DNA of 43,716 nucleotides, taken from the NCBI GenBank assembly GCA_016927835.1, contig JAFGMA010000409.1, positions 1-43,716 on the forward strand, given 5' to 3'. The stretch is from Candidatus Zhuqueibacterota bacterium (GTDB lineage: Bacteria > Zhuqueibacterota > Zhuqueibacteria > Thermofontimicrobiales > Sulfurfontimicrobiaceae). Of this stretch, positions 36,264 through 43,716 are shown piece after piece. Position 1 is the stretch's first letter. Each line of letters opens with the position of its first letter. Under the pieces are notes generated by a model that saw nothing but the letters and a program-made list of their open reading frames with translations, made no database searches and was not told the origin of the DNA. The translations under genes were made by a program, and so were the position numbers.

Positions 36264-36748
36264 TTTTGCTTCATTTTCTCCTTCAACTTACGAGCAACAA
36301 ACGAAGACACAAAACCCTCGATTTTTGCACCGTACCGCGACAATTCTTTAACGATGGTTGAATTTAAATAGGTATAGCGTTCGTGCGGCATCAAAAATAC
36401 CGTAACAACATCCGCAGCCAGCTTTCTATTTGCCAACGCCATTTGAAATTCGAATTCAAAATCGGACGTTGCTCGCAATCCCCGGACGATTGCAATCGCT
36501 CCCTGTCGCCGGACATAATCCACCAGCAATCCTTCGAATGAATCGATTGTCACATTATCGCACTTCAATTCAGTGATTGCATTTGCGATCATCTCTATCC
36601 GGTCTTCAATCGAGAAAAGAGGTGCTTTATGCGGATTATTGGTAACAGCAACGGTGATATTATCGAACAGCAGCCTGGCACGATTGATAATATCCAGATG
36701 ACCGTTAGTGATTGGATCGAATGTTCCGGGATAAATTGCGTTTTTCAA
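36260..36748 (-). CDS. coaD: Phosphopantetheine adenylyltransferase
   Basis: A 162-residue enzyme that joins ATP and 4'-phosphopantetheine to make dephospho-CoA. Signatures are [14 protein letters not shown] (nucleotidyl transferase TxGH, residues 4-17), [20 protein letters not shown] and LNSTIVKEL. The start is TTG at 36746-36748, overlapping the rsmD stop codon in the string TTGA. No ATG precedes the conserved Tyr-Pro-Gly-Thr, so the TTG start is firm. It is coupled to both neighbours by 4-base overlaps. Confidence 0.93.
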   Translation of the reverse strand: MKNAIYPGTFDPITNGHLDIINRARLLFDNITVAVTNNPHKAPLFSIEDRIEMIANAITELKCDNVTIDSFEGLLVDYVRRQGAIAIVRGLRATSDFEFEFQMALANRKLAADVVTVFLMPHERYTYLNSTIVKELSRYGAKIEGFVSSFVARKLKEKMKQK

Positions 36749-37299
36749 ATCGTTCGATTCTCATATAATGAAATTCCCGTCTCCCCGGCGATTTTTCGTT
36801 TGAGCAGGGAGAAGCCTTGAATATCAATTGGAACATCGTTGCGATCGTGTTCCAGGATAATTGCACCACCTGAATTTAAAATATCATGTGAGGCAATTGC
36901 GGAAAGAATTTTAGACGATAAATAGTGGTTATAAGGCGGATCCGCAAAGATGACATCGAACTTTGATTGATTACGTGCGAAAGCTGCGATTGCCTTGAAG
37001 ACATCATCCTGGATGATCGTCACCCTGTCCTGGAAATTTAAAAGCGTTGCATTCTTCGCGACCAATTCAACAGCGATCTTTGAACAATCAATAAAAGTCG
37101 CATATTGGGCGGTTCTACTTAATGCTTCCAAACCCAAATTGCCGGTACCTGCAAACAAATCCAGAATGACTTTTCCATTCAAAGAAAAGTGGATCCAATT
37201 GAAGATCATCTCTTTATTCCGATCTGTCGTCGGTCGGATTCGGGATGTTGTGGGACAATATAGTTTGCGTCCCCGGCAGCTTCCTGAAATAATTCGCAT
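36745..37299 (-). CDS. rsmD: 16S rRNA (guanine966-N2)-methyltransferase RsmD
   Basis: A 184-residue SAM-dependent methyltransferase acting on the 30S subunit. It starts MRIISGSCRGRKL. The SAM-binding motif I is ILDLFAGTGNLGLEALSR (about residues 43-60) and the catalytic motif IV is FADPPYNHY (about 120-128). The length fits the family. rsmD followed by coaD is a very common pair in bacteria. It begins 21 bases after the PilN-like gene, so all may be one transcript. Confidence 0.92.
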   Translation of the reverse strand: MRIISGSCRGRKLYCPTTSRIRPTTDRNKEMIFNWIHFSLNGKVILDLFAGTGNLGLEALSRTAQYATFIDCSKIAVELVAKNATLLNFQDRVTIIQDDVFKAIAAFARNQSKFDVIFADPPYNHYLSSKILSAIASHDILNSGGAIILEHDRNDVPIDIQGFSLLKRKIAGETGISLYENRTI

Positions 37300-37320
37300 G
37301 TTGTCTTCAAGGGAAACCGA

Positions 37321-38280
37321 TTACAGCTTGGCAAAGAGCTCCATATCAACGAACAGATTCACATTCTTATCATTAAAATTTTGAAAATTGGAAGCAACCA
37401 TCACAATTTTCGAAAGATTAAGGTTCAATTTTTGGCTATTCAAGCCTTCAAGAAATTTAATCGCTGCGTCCCGATCACCAATTGCGGACACCTTAATCAG
37501 GTTCTTTCTGAAATTATTTTCAGTGCTTCCCTTACCGACATCGACGCGTTTCAGTGCCAGCCCGGCACGAGCACAATTGCTCCTCACCTGTGTCTGAATT
37601 TCATTTTCAGAAATGTAATTCAACTGAGTCAATAAATCGGGTTGACTCCAAATATCATTCTCAGTTACAGCACCCGAAACCACGCCCTGCTGGAAGGATA
37701 TTCCGCGAATTCGTTTGGCTTCCGTATTTAATTCTTTAATCGTACCTGTAGGAAATGCCTGTCGGAATTGGTTTCGAAAAGTTGAGACCGGATCACTGGA
37801 TTTTGATCGCGACTCGAGGATGAATGTGCCATGACTGTATCTCAACACAGAAAGCTGAAGATCATCAGGAAGTATTGAAATCAAACGGCTGACATTTACA
37901 ATTTTATCCTGATTGATTCCGGTTGCCAATGCCTGGGGCGATTTCGTTTCTTCTGCTGTTGGTGTTGTTTTTGTGGTTTTGCCGGCATCTTGTACAACTT
38001 CATCATCCTTTTTTCCTGAATCTGAAGCAAGCAGCAAGATAAGCAATACCAATAAAACACAACACCCGCCAATTAAAATATACATCAACGTTTTGGGGCT
38101 TTTCTTCACATAGCTCGAATCCAGATAGCCGCCATCCCGTTCGCCCGGACCGGAATCATACGATCCAAGATCGCCCGACACGAGTTCATCCGTATCGAAA
38201 CCGGCGGAGGAAGAAAAATCCCTTTCTTTTTCTTGCGATGGCTCTGACTTCTCATTACCGATCAAATTTATATCAACCAT
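37321..38280 (-). CDS. PilN/PilO-like inner-membrane platform protein (fusion)
   Basis: A 319-residue protein. It opens MVDINLIG, like the INL peptide with which PilN or GspL docks on PilM. A Ser/Gly/Asp-rich stretch of about 55 residues follows, then one membrane helix at about 66-85 (LMYILIGGCCVLLVLLILLL). The periplasmic part has two alpha-beta segments: LISILPDDLQLSVLRYSHGT (PilN-like) and a C-terminal one with NLIKVSAIGDRDAAIKFLEG (PilO-like). Start: ATG at 38280 with AGGAG upstream. The long spacer between the docking peptide and the helix is unusual. Assignment rests on layout and on the PilM-like gene before it, not on strong sequence identity. Confidence 0.6.
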   Translation of the reverse strand: MVDINLIGNEKSEPSQEKERDFSSSAGFDTDELVSGDLGSYDSGPGERDGGYLDSSYVKKSPKTLMYILIGGCCVLLVLLILLLASDSGKKDDEVVQDAGKTTKTTPTAEETKSPQALATGINQDKIVNVSRLISILPDDLQLSVLRYSHGTFILESRSKSSDPVSTFRNQFRQAFPTGTIKELNTEAKRIRGISFQQGVVSGAVTENDIWSQPDLLTQLNYISENEIQTQVRSNCARAGLALKRVDVGKGSTENNFRKNLIKVSAIGDRDAAIKFLEGLNSQKLNLNLSKIVMVASNFQNFNDKNVNLFVDMELFAKL

Positions 38281-38388
38281 TATAAACTCCTAATTTACAA
38301 ATTATTAATTAATTATGGTTCAAAAAATTATTTTCAAAACATATAATTTCTCATAGTTAATTAACTTTCTGATCATTATTCTCTATCT

Positions 38389-39360
38389 CTAAATCTCCCG
38401 TAATGCAGAACCAATGCTAACAACGAATGTTTCCGGCTTAGCCCATGTCACCTCATCGATTTTCACGTTTGATGAAAATCGAATTCGCCGAAAAGGGTTG
38501 GCTTTGTCTATGCGCACGTCATAGAAATTTTGCAGGGTTTCCAGTACCTCATCTTTGACCATCTCTCCAAATAAGAATACCCGGTCTAGATCTTCAATAT
38601 TCTCACCAAGCTTGTGATCGAGGATAAGCCTGCGAATTTCTTTTGAAATCAGCTTAGACAATTCTTCTTCAGTGGGAAAAGCTCCATCTTGCTCGTTTGA
38701 ATCATTCTGAAAAGTGAATTCATTCGACAATATGAATTCGCTGCCCTTCATCAATGAAAGCACAACTTTGTTCTGAGAAATATCGACCAGGGCAATTTTT
38801 TCATCTTTCTGAATTTCGTAATTCGCCTGGATCGCTCTGAAGGCTGCAAATATATTTACATCAACATATCTCAGCTTCAGATTGGTCGCGGAGAATATTT
38901 TCACAATCAGATCGATAATAGCTTTTCGTACCGCAACAATGAGAAGCTCCTTGCTGTTTCTTTGTCGATCAATGGCTAATTGGCTAAAATCAATATTGAA
39001 TTTATCTTCCGATTCCCTGCTGAATTGCTCGACTTCCCAGGTTACTTGCTCTCTCATATCGATTTCCGAAAGCCCGATATCTACTGGTACTTTTTTCACC
39101 ATTACGAGTTGGCTATCAAGACTAAAGGAAGTGCCCGGAAATCCAATATCGTTGGCTTTTGCCAAGGCATTTAAATGTTCGGAGAATCTGTCAGTAGCCT
39201 CCAGATTATTATGCTGCCTGACATCGAATGGTAGTTCCATGGTCTGCCTGGCGATTTTATTGATCTGGTACTGCCCGCCGACGACTTCAACTTCCACCAT
39301 ATAAAGCGCATTATCCAAAAAGCTAACGCCGACAAGTCCCCTTCTCTGTTCTAATGCCAT
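38389..39360 (-). CDS. PilM/GspL-like actin-fold ATPase
   Basis: A 323-residue cytoplasmic protein with the PilM pattern: LVGVSFLDNALYMVEVE (phosphate 1-like strand pair), DMREQVTWEVEQFS (the PilM-type helix), LLIVAVRKAIIDLIVKIFSA, IALVDISQNKVVLSLMKG (phosphate 2-like) and a C-terminal VVSIGSALRE helix. PilM binds the N-terminal INL peptide of PilN and links the pilus base to its motor. The nucleotide-binding residues are less clear than in canonical PilM. The TTG 4 codons earlier has less support than ATG at 39360, which follows GAGG at a good distance. The downstream neighbour has the matching INLI start. Confidence 0.75.
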   Translation of the reverse strand: MALEQRRGLVGVSFLDNALYMVEVEVVGGQYQINKIARQTMELPFDVRQHNNLEATDRFSEHLNALAKANDIGFPGTSFSLDSQLVMVKKVPVDIGLSEIDMREQVTWEVEQFSRESEDKFNIDFSQLAIDRQRNSKELLIVAVRKAIIDLIVKIFSATNLKLRYVDVNIFAAFRAIQANYEIQKDEKIALVDISQNKVVLSLMKGSEFILSNEFTFQNDSNEQDGAFPTEEELSKLISKEIRRLILDHKLGENIEDLDRVFLFGEMVKDEVLETLQNFYDVRIDKANPFRRIRFSSNVKIDEVTWAKPETFVVSIGSALREI

Positions 39361-39414
39361 TTCGATCCTCAATACAGTATTGTTTCATTGCAAAACTCTT
39401 CCTGAGTTTTCTTC

Positions 39415-40326
39415 TTACTGACCAGGTTTTTCCCAGCTTTTTTCGAGCTCGACGATATTACCATGATTTGTAATTCTCAAACCGCCAATTTTTGTTTTAT
39501 ACCAATCATTTACAACTTCCAGACTATCATCTTTATCCAGCGGACAATAGATATTCGGATATGTAATTGTCGAGCCTACAATTGCAATTTTGTATTTCTT
39601 GCCGGTTGTCGGACAACTATGCAACTGATTTATATGGTCCAGGAAGAGGCTATCGACCCTTGCTTTATATTTTTCATGCGTTTTAATTTTAGGCAAATAA
39701 TGGACCATAGAAAGCTCGGGCGTAAAATTTTTGATAAAAACGTTCAAGCTGTCATCATTTAGCAGTGTTTTATAAATATCGACACCGGAAAATAACTGCG
39801 CAACCTTATCATAGGATGTTTTCAGCGCTTTATGTGGTTCGAGAATACCCTTCTGGGCATCCGCTATGATAATCGCCATTGTACTATCGCCATCTCTTAG
39901 CGCGCGAACAATCGAGTGCGCAAGATTGACCTGAATTTCAACGGCTTTTCGGAGATCTTTGAGCGTGGTATCGGCTCTAACCGTATCGATGGTTGCTTTA
40001 ACCAGGCTATCATTTTCAAAGAATTTGTAGATAAGAACATTTAAAAATGTATCATTTGCAACAAAATCAAGTTGATACTTGTCGACATTTTTCTCGAAGA
40101 AAGCGATGAGCGTATCGAGTGTATCTGTGTAGGTTGCTTCATGAAATCTGTGATACAAGAGCTCTGCGGTCAACAAGCTACTCATTCGTTGTCGGCAGGT
40201 CTGCATATTCCTGGCTTCTTGATCCCACATCTGCTTTGGAATCATGATCGCGGCAATAAGAACCACAATGAGCACCAGAATTATAATTTTGTAGATGATT
40301 GAACCTTTTTCTTTTTCGACAGCCAT
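39415..40326 (-). CDS. Membrane-anchored pseudopilin-like protein, unknown function
   Basis: A 303-residue protein with one N-terminal membrane helix (about residues 10-28, IYKIIILVLIVVLIAAIMI). A long amphipathic helix follows (ARNMQTCRQRMSSLLTAELL), then YHRFHEATYTDTLDTLIAFF, an order like that in GspG-type pseudopilins. The C-terminal part has SCPTTGKKYKI and YPNIYCPLD, a paired Cys-Pro arrangement. There is no prepilin peptidase site (no Gly-Phe before the helix), so it would stay anchored. It lies between the ComEA-like and PilM-like genes with short gaps. Start: ATG at 40326 with GGGAGGG upstream. I do not recognise a named family. Confidence 0.6.
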   Translation of the reverse strand: MAVEKEKGSIIYKIIILVLIVVLIAAIMIPKQMWDQEARNMQTCRQRMSSLLTAELLYHRFHEATYTDTLDTLIAFFEKNVDKYQLDFVANDTFLNVLIYKFFENDSLVKATIDTVRADTTLKDLRKAVEIQVNLAHSIVRALRDGDSTMAIIIADAQKGILEPHKALKTSYDKVAQLFSGVDIYKTLLNDDSLNVFIKNFTPELSMVHYLPKIKTHEKYKARVDSLFLDHINQLHSCPTTGKKYKIAIVGSTITYPNIYCPLDKDDSLEVVNDWYKTKIGGLRITNHGNIVELEKSWEKPGQ

Positions 40327-40379
40327 TTTCCCTCCCGTCTGTTATTGTTGATTGATAACAACATACCTGCAGTACGCGT

Positions 40380-40865
40380 CTATTCTACTGAGATGTATGG
40401 TTCAATTTTTTTAAAAGTTTTGTGACCGATTCCTTTTACAGCAAGAATATCTTTCGGTTTTTTAAACCGACCAACTTGGTTACGATATTTTATTATTTCA
40501 TTAGCTCTTACCGGACCAATCGCCGGCAATATTTCTAGCTCTTCAATCGCCGCGCTGTTGATATTTATCTTTTTACCCTTGAGAGCTTTTTCTAAACGGG
40601 CTTTCCTTGCATCACTTTTCAGTGGTTTGCGCGCTGCGATCTCTTGTGCGCTATCCGATACACACTTTCTCAATGAATCTGCATGAGCCGTTTTCTCTTT
40701 AAATTTCTGAATCAACTCGGCTCTGTATGCAAGCGAGGCTTGTTTCTCTGCGTCAGTCTCCGGGCGCAACCGCTTATATAATTTTAATCCACTTCCTATT
40801 ACAATTGATATGGCTAAAAAAAGAATAACAATTCGCTCTTGCTTAGTAAGCCCCAGATAATTCAT
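40380..40865 (-). CDS. ComEA-like helix-hairpin-helix protein
   Basis: A 161-residue protein with an N-terminal membrane anchor (RIVILFLAISIVIGSGLKL, about 11-29) and a Lys/Glu-rich middle. The C-terminal DNA-binding domain (about 97-161) has two helix-hairpin-helix motifs: INSAAIEELEILPAIGPVRA and PKDILAVKGIGHKTFKKIEP. This is the ComEA layout. ComEA binds incoming double-stranded DNA in the periplasm and ratchets it during transformation. dprA is at 12-13 kb; comEC is not in the window. Similar small HhH proteins also exist outside competence. Start: ATG at 40865, weak ribosome site. Confidence 0.8.
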   Translation of the reverse strand: MNYLGLTKQERIVILFLAISIVIGSGLKLYKRLRPETDAEKQASLAYRAELIQKFKEKTAHADSLRKCVSDSAQEIAARKPLKSDARKARLEKALKGKKININSAAIEELEILPAIGPVRANEIIKYRNQVGRFKKPKDILAVKGIGHKTFKKIEPYISVE

Positions 40866-40937
40866 ATTATGATTAAATTAGGTGTTAACTCATTGTTATT
40901 TCGGAGGCTTCTTAGACTACCTACCTGAATTGCGTCG

Positions 40938-42083
40938 CTAAAAAAATGCATCCTTAAATTTCTTCATGAAGCTTTCATCGTCCTTTGGCGGATTCATGCG
41001 TTCGGATTTGGCTAATTCCGCAAAAAGCTTTTTCTCGTCTTCATTCAATTTCTCGGGTGTCCATACCACGATTCTCACCAGTTGATCCCCTCGTCCATGG
41101 CTATGAAGCCTCGGGATACCCTTTCCTTTCATACGCAAAATTTTTCCGGACTGGGTTCCGGCTGAAACGTGCAATTTCGACTTTCCATTCAGGGTTGGCA
41201 CCTCGACTTCATCGCCCAGAGCAACCTGGCTAAAACTCAATGGCAATTCATAAAGGATGTCGTCACCATGCCTCTGAAAATGCTGATGTTCTTTTTCCTC
41301 GAATAGAATGATAAGATTTCCAGCCGAACCACCTCTTGGTCCGGCGTGACCCTGCCCTTCCTGTTGCATATAATTGCCGGTGGCAACACCCGCTGGCACT
41401 TTAACTTTGATAGATGTGTCATCCTTAATCCGTCCGTCACCACCGCATTTAGGACAGGGTTTTGCGAGTATTTGTCCATCTCCGTGGCAATTCGAACAGG
41501 TACCAATGTTGACGAATTGACCGAACATTGTGTTTTGCACTTGCCGGACTTCTCCGGTACCCCGGCACACAGGACAGGTTGATTTATCGTATCCCTGGGC
41601 TGCGCCGCTTCCCCCGCATTCATCACAACGAACGTATTTTCTGAGCTTTATTTTTTTGTCAACACCGGTAGCAATCTCTTCCAGAGTAAGCTTGAGGCGG
41701 ATTTGGAGATCGGCGCCTCTTGGTTTGCTGGAGCGTCTTCTGCTCGTGCCTTGCCCAAAAAAATCGCCGAAACCGAAGCCCTCTGACATAAAAGTCCGCA
41801 ATGCATCTGCCAGATCAAAATCGAAACCTTCAAATCCACCACTAAAACCCCGCTGTGAGTCCTGATGCCCAAACCGATCATAGCGGGCACGCTTTTGAGG
41901 ATCTTTCAGCACCTCATACGCCTCGCCGATTTCTTTAAATTTTTCCTCGGCATCTTGATCTCCCGGATTTTTATCGGGATGAAATTTCATCGCCATTGCG
42001 CGATAAGCTCGTTTTATATCGGATTCGGATGCTCCTTTTTCGATACCTAATATTTCGTAATAGTCTCTTTTTGTAGTCATCAT
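40938..42083 (-). CDS. dnaJ: Chaperone DnaJ
   Basis: A 381-residue type I J-protein that stimulates DnaK ATPase and delivers unfolded clients. J domain at 1-70 with the HPD motif (MKFHPDKNPGD), then a Gly/Phe-rich region (GFSGGFEGFDFD, FGFGDFFGQG). Four zinc repeats follow: CDECGGSG, CPVCRGTG, CSNCHGDG and CPKCGGDG. The C-terminal substrate domain ends near residue 350. Two ATG codons lie in a row (42081-42083 and 42078-42080); either may be the start. It follows hrcA by 34 bases. grpE and dnaK are not in between, unlike the common hrcA-grpE-dnaK-dnaJ order. Confidence 0.95.
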   Translation of the reverse strand: MMTTKRDYYEILGIEKGASESDIKRAYRAMAMKFHPDKNPGDQDAEEKFKEIGEAYEVLKDPQKRARYDRFGHQDSQRGFSGGFEGFDFDLADALRTFMSEGFGFGDFFGQGTSRRRSSKPRGADLQIRLKLTLEEIATGVDKKIKLRKYVRCDECGGSGAAQGYDKSTCPVCRGTGEVRQVQNTMFGQFVNIGTCSNCHGDGQILAKPCPKCGGDGRIKDDTSIKVKVPAGVATGNYMQQEGQGHAGPRGGSAGNLIILFEEKEHQHFQRHGDDILYELPLSFSQVALGDEVEVPTLNGKSKLHVSAGTQSGKILRMKGKGIPRLHSHGRGDQLVRIVVWTPEKLNEDEKKLFAELAKSERMNPPKDDESFMKKFKDAFF

Positions 42084-42117
42084 TTAATATTCTTCGTCCA
42101 AAATGAGATGTCGTTTT

Positions 42118-43152
42118 TTAATTAACCATACTTGAAATCAACAGATTGCTCATTGATTTAGCCATGTATTCGAGCAATGCAATCATTCGCGCATAGTGCA
42201 TACGAGTCGGTCCTAAAATTGCCAAAATACCGTTTACCTCTCCCACTTGATATGTGGATGTTATAATGCTGAAATCTTTCATTAACCGATCTTGATTTTC
42301 TCCGCCGATAGTTATTGAAAGAGAGTCCCTGGCTTTCGCATTCAGCAATTGAATAATTATATTCTGTTTCTTTTCAATCAGTTCAAGCGTTTTTGTGACG
42401 CGATCAAGCCTTGAAAATTCCGGCTGTGCGACGATATGATACGTTCCGCCGATATGATATTCTGGTTGATCATCGAAATTAAATAACTCGTCGGCTGACT
42501 CTGAGATGAGCTTAATCAAGCCAACATCCCCTTCGTTAACATCCTGCAGCCGCAAATCAATCGATTCTTTTATCTGTTTGAGAGTCAATCCATTCAGGCG
42601 CTCATTGAGTATTCTGGTTGTTTCTTCAAGCTTCTTACTATCGATTGTAACCTTCACATCCATTATGATCGTCCGAACCGGACCTGATTCGATGGAAATA
42701 ACAACCAGAATGCGTTTTTCACTTATCTCCAGAAGCTGCAGGTTTTCGACGATTCCCTGGTAAAATCTGGGAGCAAGCACCACACCTAGCTGCTTTGAAA
42801 TTTCTCCCAATACTTTTGAAGCCCGCGTCAGTATTTGTTCGATGCTCTGGTTTATTCCCTTCAAATTTTCCTGAATTCGCTTTTTTTCCGGCGATGATAG
42901 TCGTACGCTTTTCATCAATTTGTCGACAAATATGCGATAGCCGCTATCTGTGGGAATACGTCCGGCAGAGGTATGAGGCTGATGCACAAGATGTTTTTCC
43001 TCCAGGTCCATCAGAACATTTCGAATCGTAGCCGGGCTCAGGTTTAGCTTCATTCTTTTGGCGATAATACGAGAGCCAATGGGATTCGCGGTTTCGATAA
43101 AATTGCTGACTACCGATTCGAGGATTGCAGACTCTCTTTGCGTTAGTTCCAT
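42118..43152 (-). CDS. hrcA: Heat-inducible transcription repressor HrcA
   Basis: A 344-residue repressor. Its N-terminal winged helix (TQRESAILESVVSNFIETAN, then PIGSRIIAKRMKLNLSPATI) should bind CIRCE operators. The middle GAF-like dimerisation region includes RVLVVISIESG-like strands, and the C-terminal GILAILGPTRMHYARMIALL segment is the family signature. The length is normal. I found no CIRCE operator upstream of this gene, although a good promoter is present at 43195-43223. Start: ATG at 43152. Confidence 0.93.
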   Translation of the reverse strand: MELTQRESAILESVVSNFIETANPIGSRIIAKRMKLNLSPATIRNVLMDLEEKHLVHQPHTSAGRIPTDSGYRIFVDKLMKSVRLSSPEKKRIQENLKGINQSIEQILTRASKVLGEISKQLGVVLAPRFYQGIVENLQLLEISEKRILVVISIESGPVRTIIMDVKVTIDSKKLEETTRILNERLNGLTLKQIKESIDLRLQDVNEGDVGLIKLISESADELFNFDDQPEYHIGGTYHIVAQPEFSRLDRVTKTLELIEKKQNIIIQLLNAKARDSLSITIGGENQDRLMKDFSIITSTYQVGEVNGILAILGPTRMHYARMIALLEYMAKSMSNLLISSMVN

Positions 43153-43194
43153 CGTCTTTTTAAAGTATATTAATTTAGCAATTTAAATTTGTTT

Positions 43195-43223
43195 AAGATA
43201 ATAATTTTTAGTTATTTTGTCAA
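43195..43223 (-). promoter_or_regulatory. Sigma70-type promoter of hrcA-dnaJ
   Basis: On the minus strand TTGACA (43218-43223), a 17-base spacer and TATCTT (43195-43200). The predicted start is near 43188, about 36 bases before the hrcA ATG. An AATTTAAATT palindrome lies around that start point and could be an operator, but it does not match CIRCE. Confidence 0.65.
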
Positions 43224-43323
43224 GAAAAAACTGATTATGACTGCAAATCCTTTATTGCAGGTGATTGGTATGCGTCCGCTATGCGCTACCTGACGTTCCG
43301 CGCAATGTGTTCGATGCGCTTGT

Positions 43324-43716
43324 TCAGTATTTTAGAAATCGATTTGCGGACAAGATACTTCCAAACACACCGATTAAAATACTCAACAGCGCCAATAATC
43401 CGAAAATTTGCACTTTCGGGAAATCGATCAGAACGTTTTGGGTTTTGAGCATGGTATTGATACCCAAAAGCGCACCGTAGGAAAATAAGACACCAAAAAA
43501 CGCCTGAAAAACTCCCTCCACGATGAATGGAAATCGGATAAATCCAGGCGTTGCTCCTACCAATTTCATGGTTTCAATAAGTTGTCGCTTTGAAAAAATA
43601 ACAAGCCGAATATTATTGTAGACAAAAAATATCGAACTGAAGCACACAATACAACCAACGCCGATCAAAACCAGATATGCAATTGAAACATACTTATCAA
43701 GCAATCGGATAAAATC
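43324..43716 (-). CDS. ftsX: Cell division protein FtsX, C-terminal part
   Basis: The last 130 residues of a permease-like protein; the gene continues beyond the window end. Three membrane helices are visible: SIAYLVLIGVGCIVCFSSIF, a middle VFQAFFGVLFSYGALLGI, and LLALLSILIGVFGSILSA. Between the first two is the cytoplasmic segment SKRQLIETMKLVGATPGFIR, the conserved contact with the FtsE ATPase in FtsX proteins. FtsEX controls cell wall hydrolases at division. It precedes hrcA by 171 bases. Confidence 0.85.
   Translation of the reverse strand, partial: DFIRLLDKYVSIAYLVLIGVGCIVCFSSIFFVYNNIRLVIFSKRQLIETMKLVGATPGFIRFPFIVEGVFQAFFGVLFSYGALLGINTMLKTQNVLIDFPKVQIFGLLALLSILIGVFGSILSANRFLKY

Noticed and set aside
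43153..43323. CIRCE operator upstream of hrcA
   Set aside because: Only a TTAGCA-like half is present at 43175-43180; the GAGTGCTAA half is missing.
1..43716. CRISPR array, prophage or toxin-antitoxin pair
   Set aside because: No regularly spaced direct repeats, phage structural or integrase genes, or small overlapping gene pairs of that kind were seen.

Overview
This 43.7-kb stretch is bacterial chromosome with roughly 44-46% GC by eye. Every gene I can support (31 protein genes, nine tRNAs and one SRP RNA) lies on the minus strand. Several features point to a Gram-negative member of the Fibrobacterota-Chlorobi-Bacteroidota (FCB) group, most like deep lineages such as Calditrichota or candidate division KSB1: a PorV-like outer-membrane protein, C-terminal sorting domains with a YPNPF motif, giant secreted Ig-repeat proteins and a four-subunit 2-oxoacid:ferredoxin oxidoreductase. 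The phylum is an inference from gene content. I see no CRISPR array, prophage, integrase or intact insertion sequence.

Layout, low to high coordinate (transcription runs the other way). 1-4.1 kb is accessory: a decayed secretion-sorting domain, a PHP phosphoesterase-like protein, an orphan HrgA-type restriction-like protein, a SnoaL-like protein and PgpA. 4.1-7.4 kb is porGDAB, ended by a hairpin. 7.4-14.1 kb is an information-processing block: obg-dprA, six tRNAs, tadA, three tRNAs, a long SRP RNA, then dnaX-ebfC-recR. 14.2-15.5 kb is NADP-type isocitrate dehydrogenase with an unusual cysteine-rich insertion and a long upstream leader. 16.5-21.4 kb is a two-gene partner-switching module (STAS protein plus a kinase-phosphatase fusion). 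21.8-33 kb is a secretion locus: small secreted protein, 2874-residue secreted protein, PorV-TPR protein. 33.6-37.3 kb has a TPR protein, then rsmD-coaD-pta overlapping by 4 bases. 37.3-40.9 kb is a set of pilus/type II secretion platform-like proteins with a ComEA-like protein. 40.9-43.7 kb is ftsX(partial)-hrcA-dnaJ.

Two themes link the genes. Acetyl-CoA metabolism is represented by the oxidoreductase, Pta, CoaD and isocitrate dehydrogenase. Surface and DNA-uptake functions are represented by the sorting-domain proteins, PorV-like protein, PilM/PilN-like proteins, ComEA and DprA. Good sigma70-type promoters (TTGACT or TTGACA, 17-base spacer, TATATT/TATAAT-like) can be read upstream of the tRNA cluster, the STAS gene, hrcA and far upstream of the isocitrate dehydrogenase gene.

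The best candidates for something undescribed are: (1) the partner-switching pair, in which both the STAS protein and the kinase-phosphatase end in what looks like the same helical, putatively DNA-binding module; (2) the zinc-ribbon-like insertion beside the active-site serine of isocitrate dehydrogenase; (3) the small secreted protein that is a stand-alone copy of the N-terminal domain of its giant neighbour.
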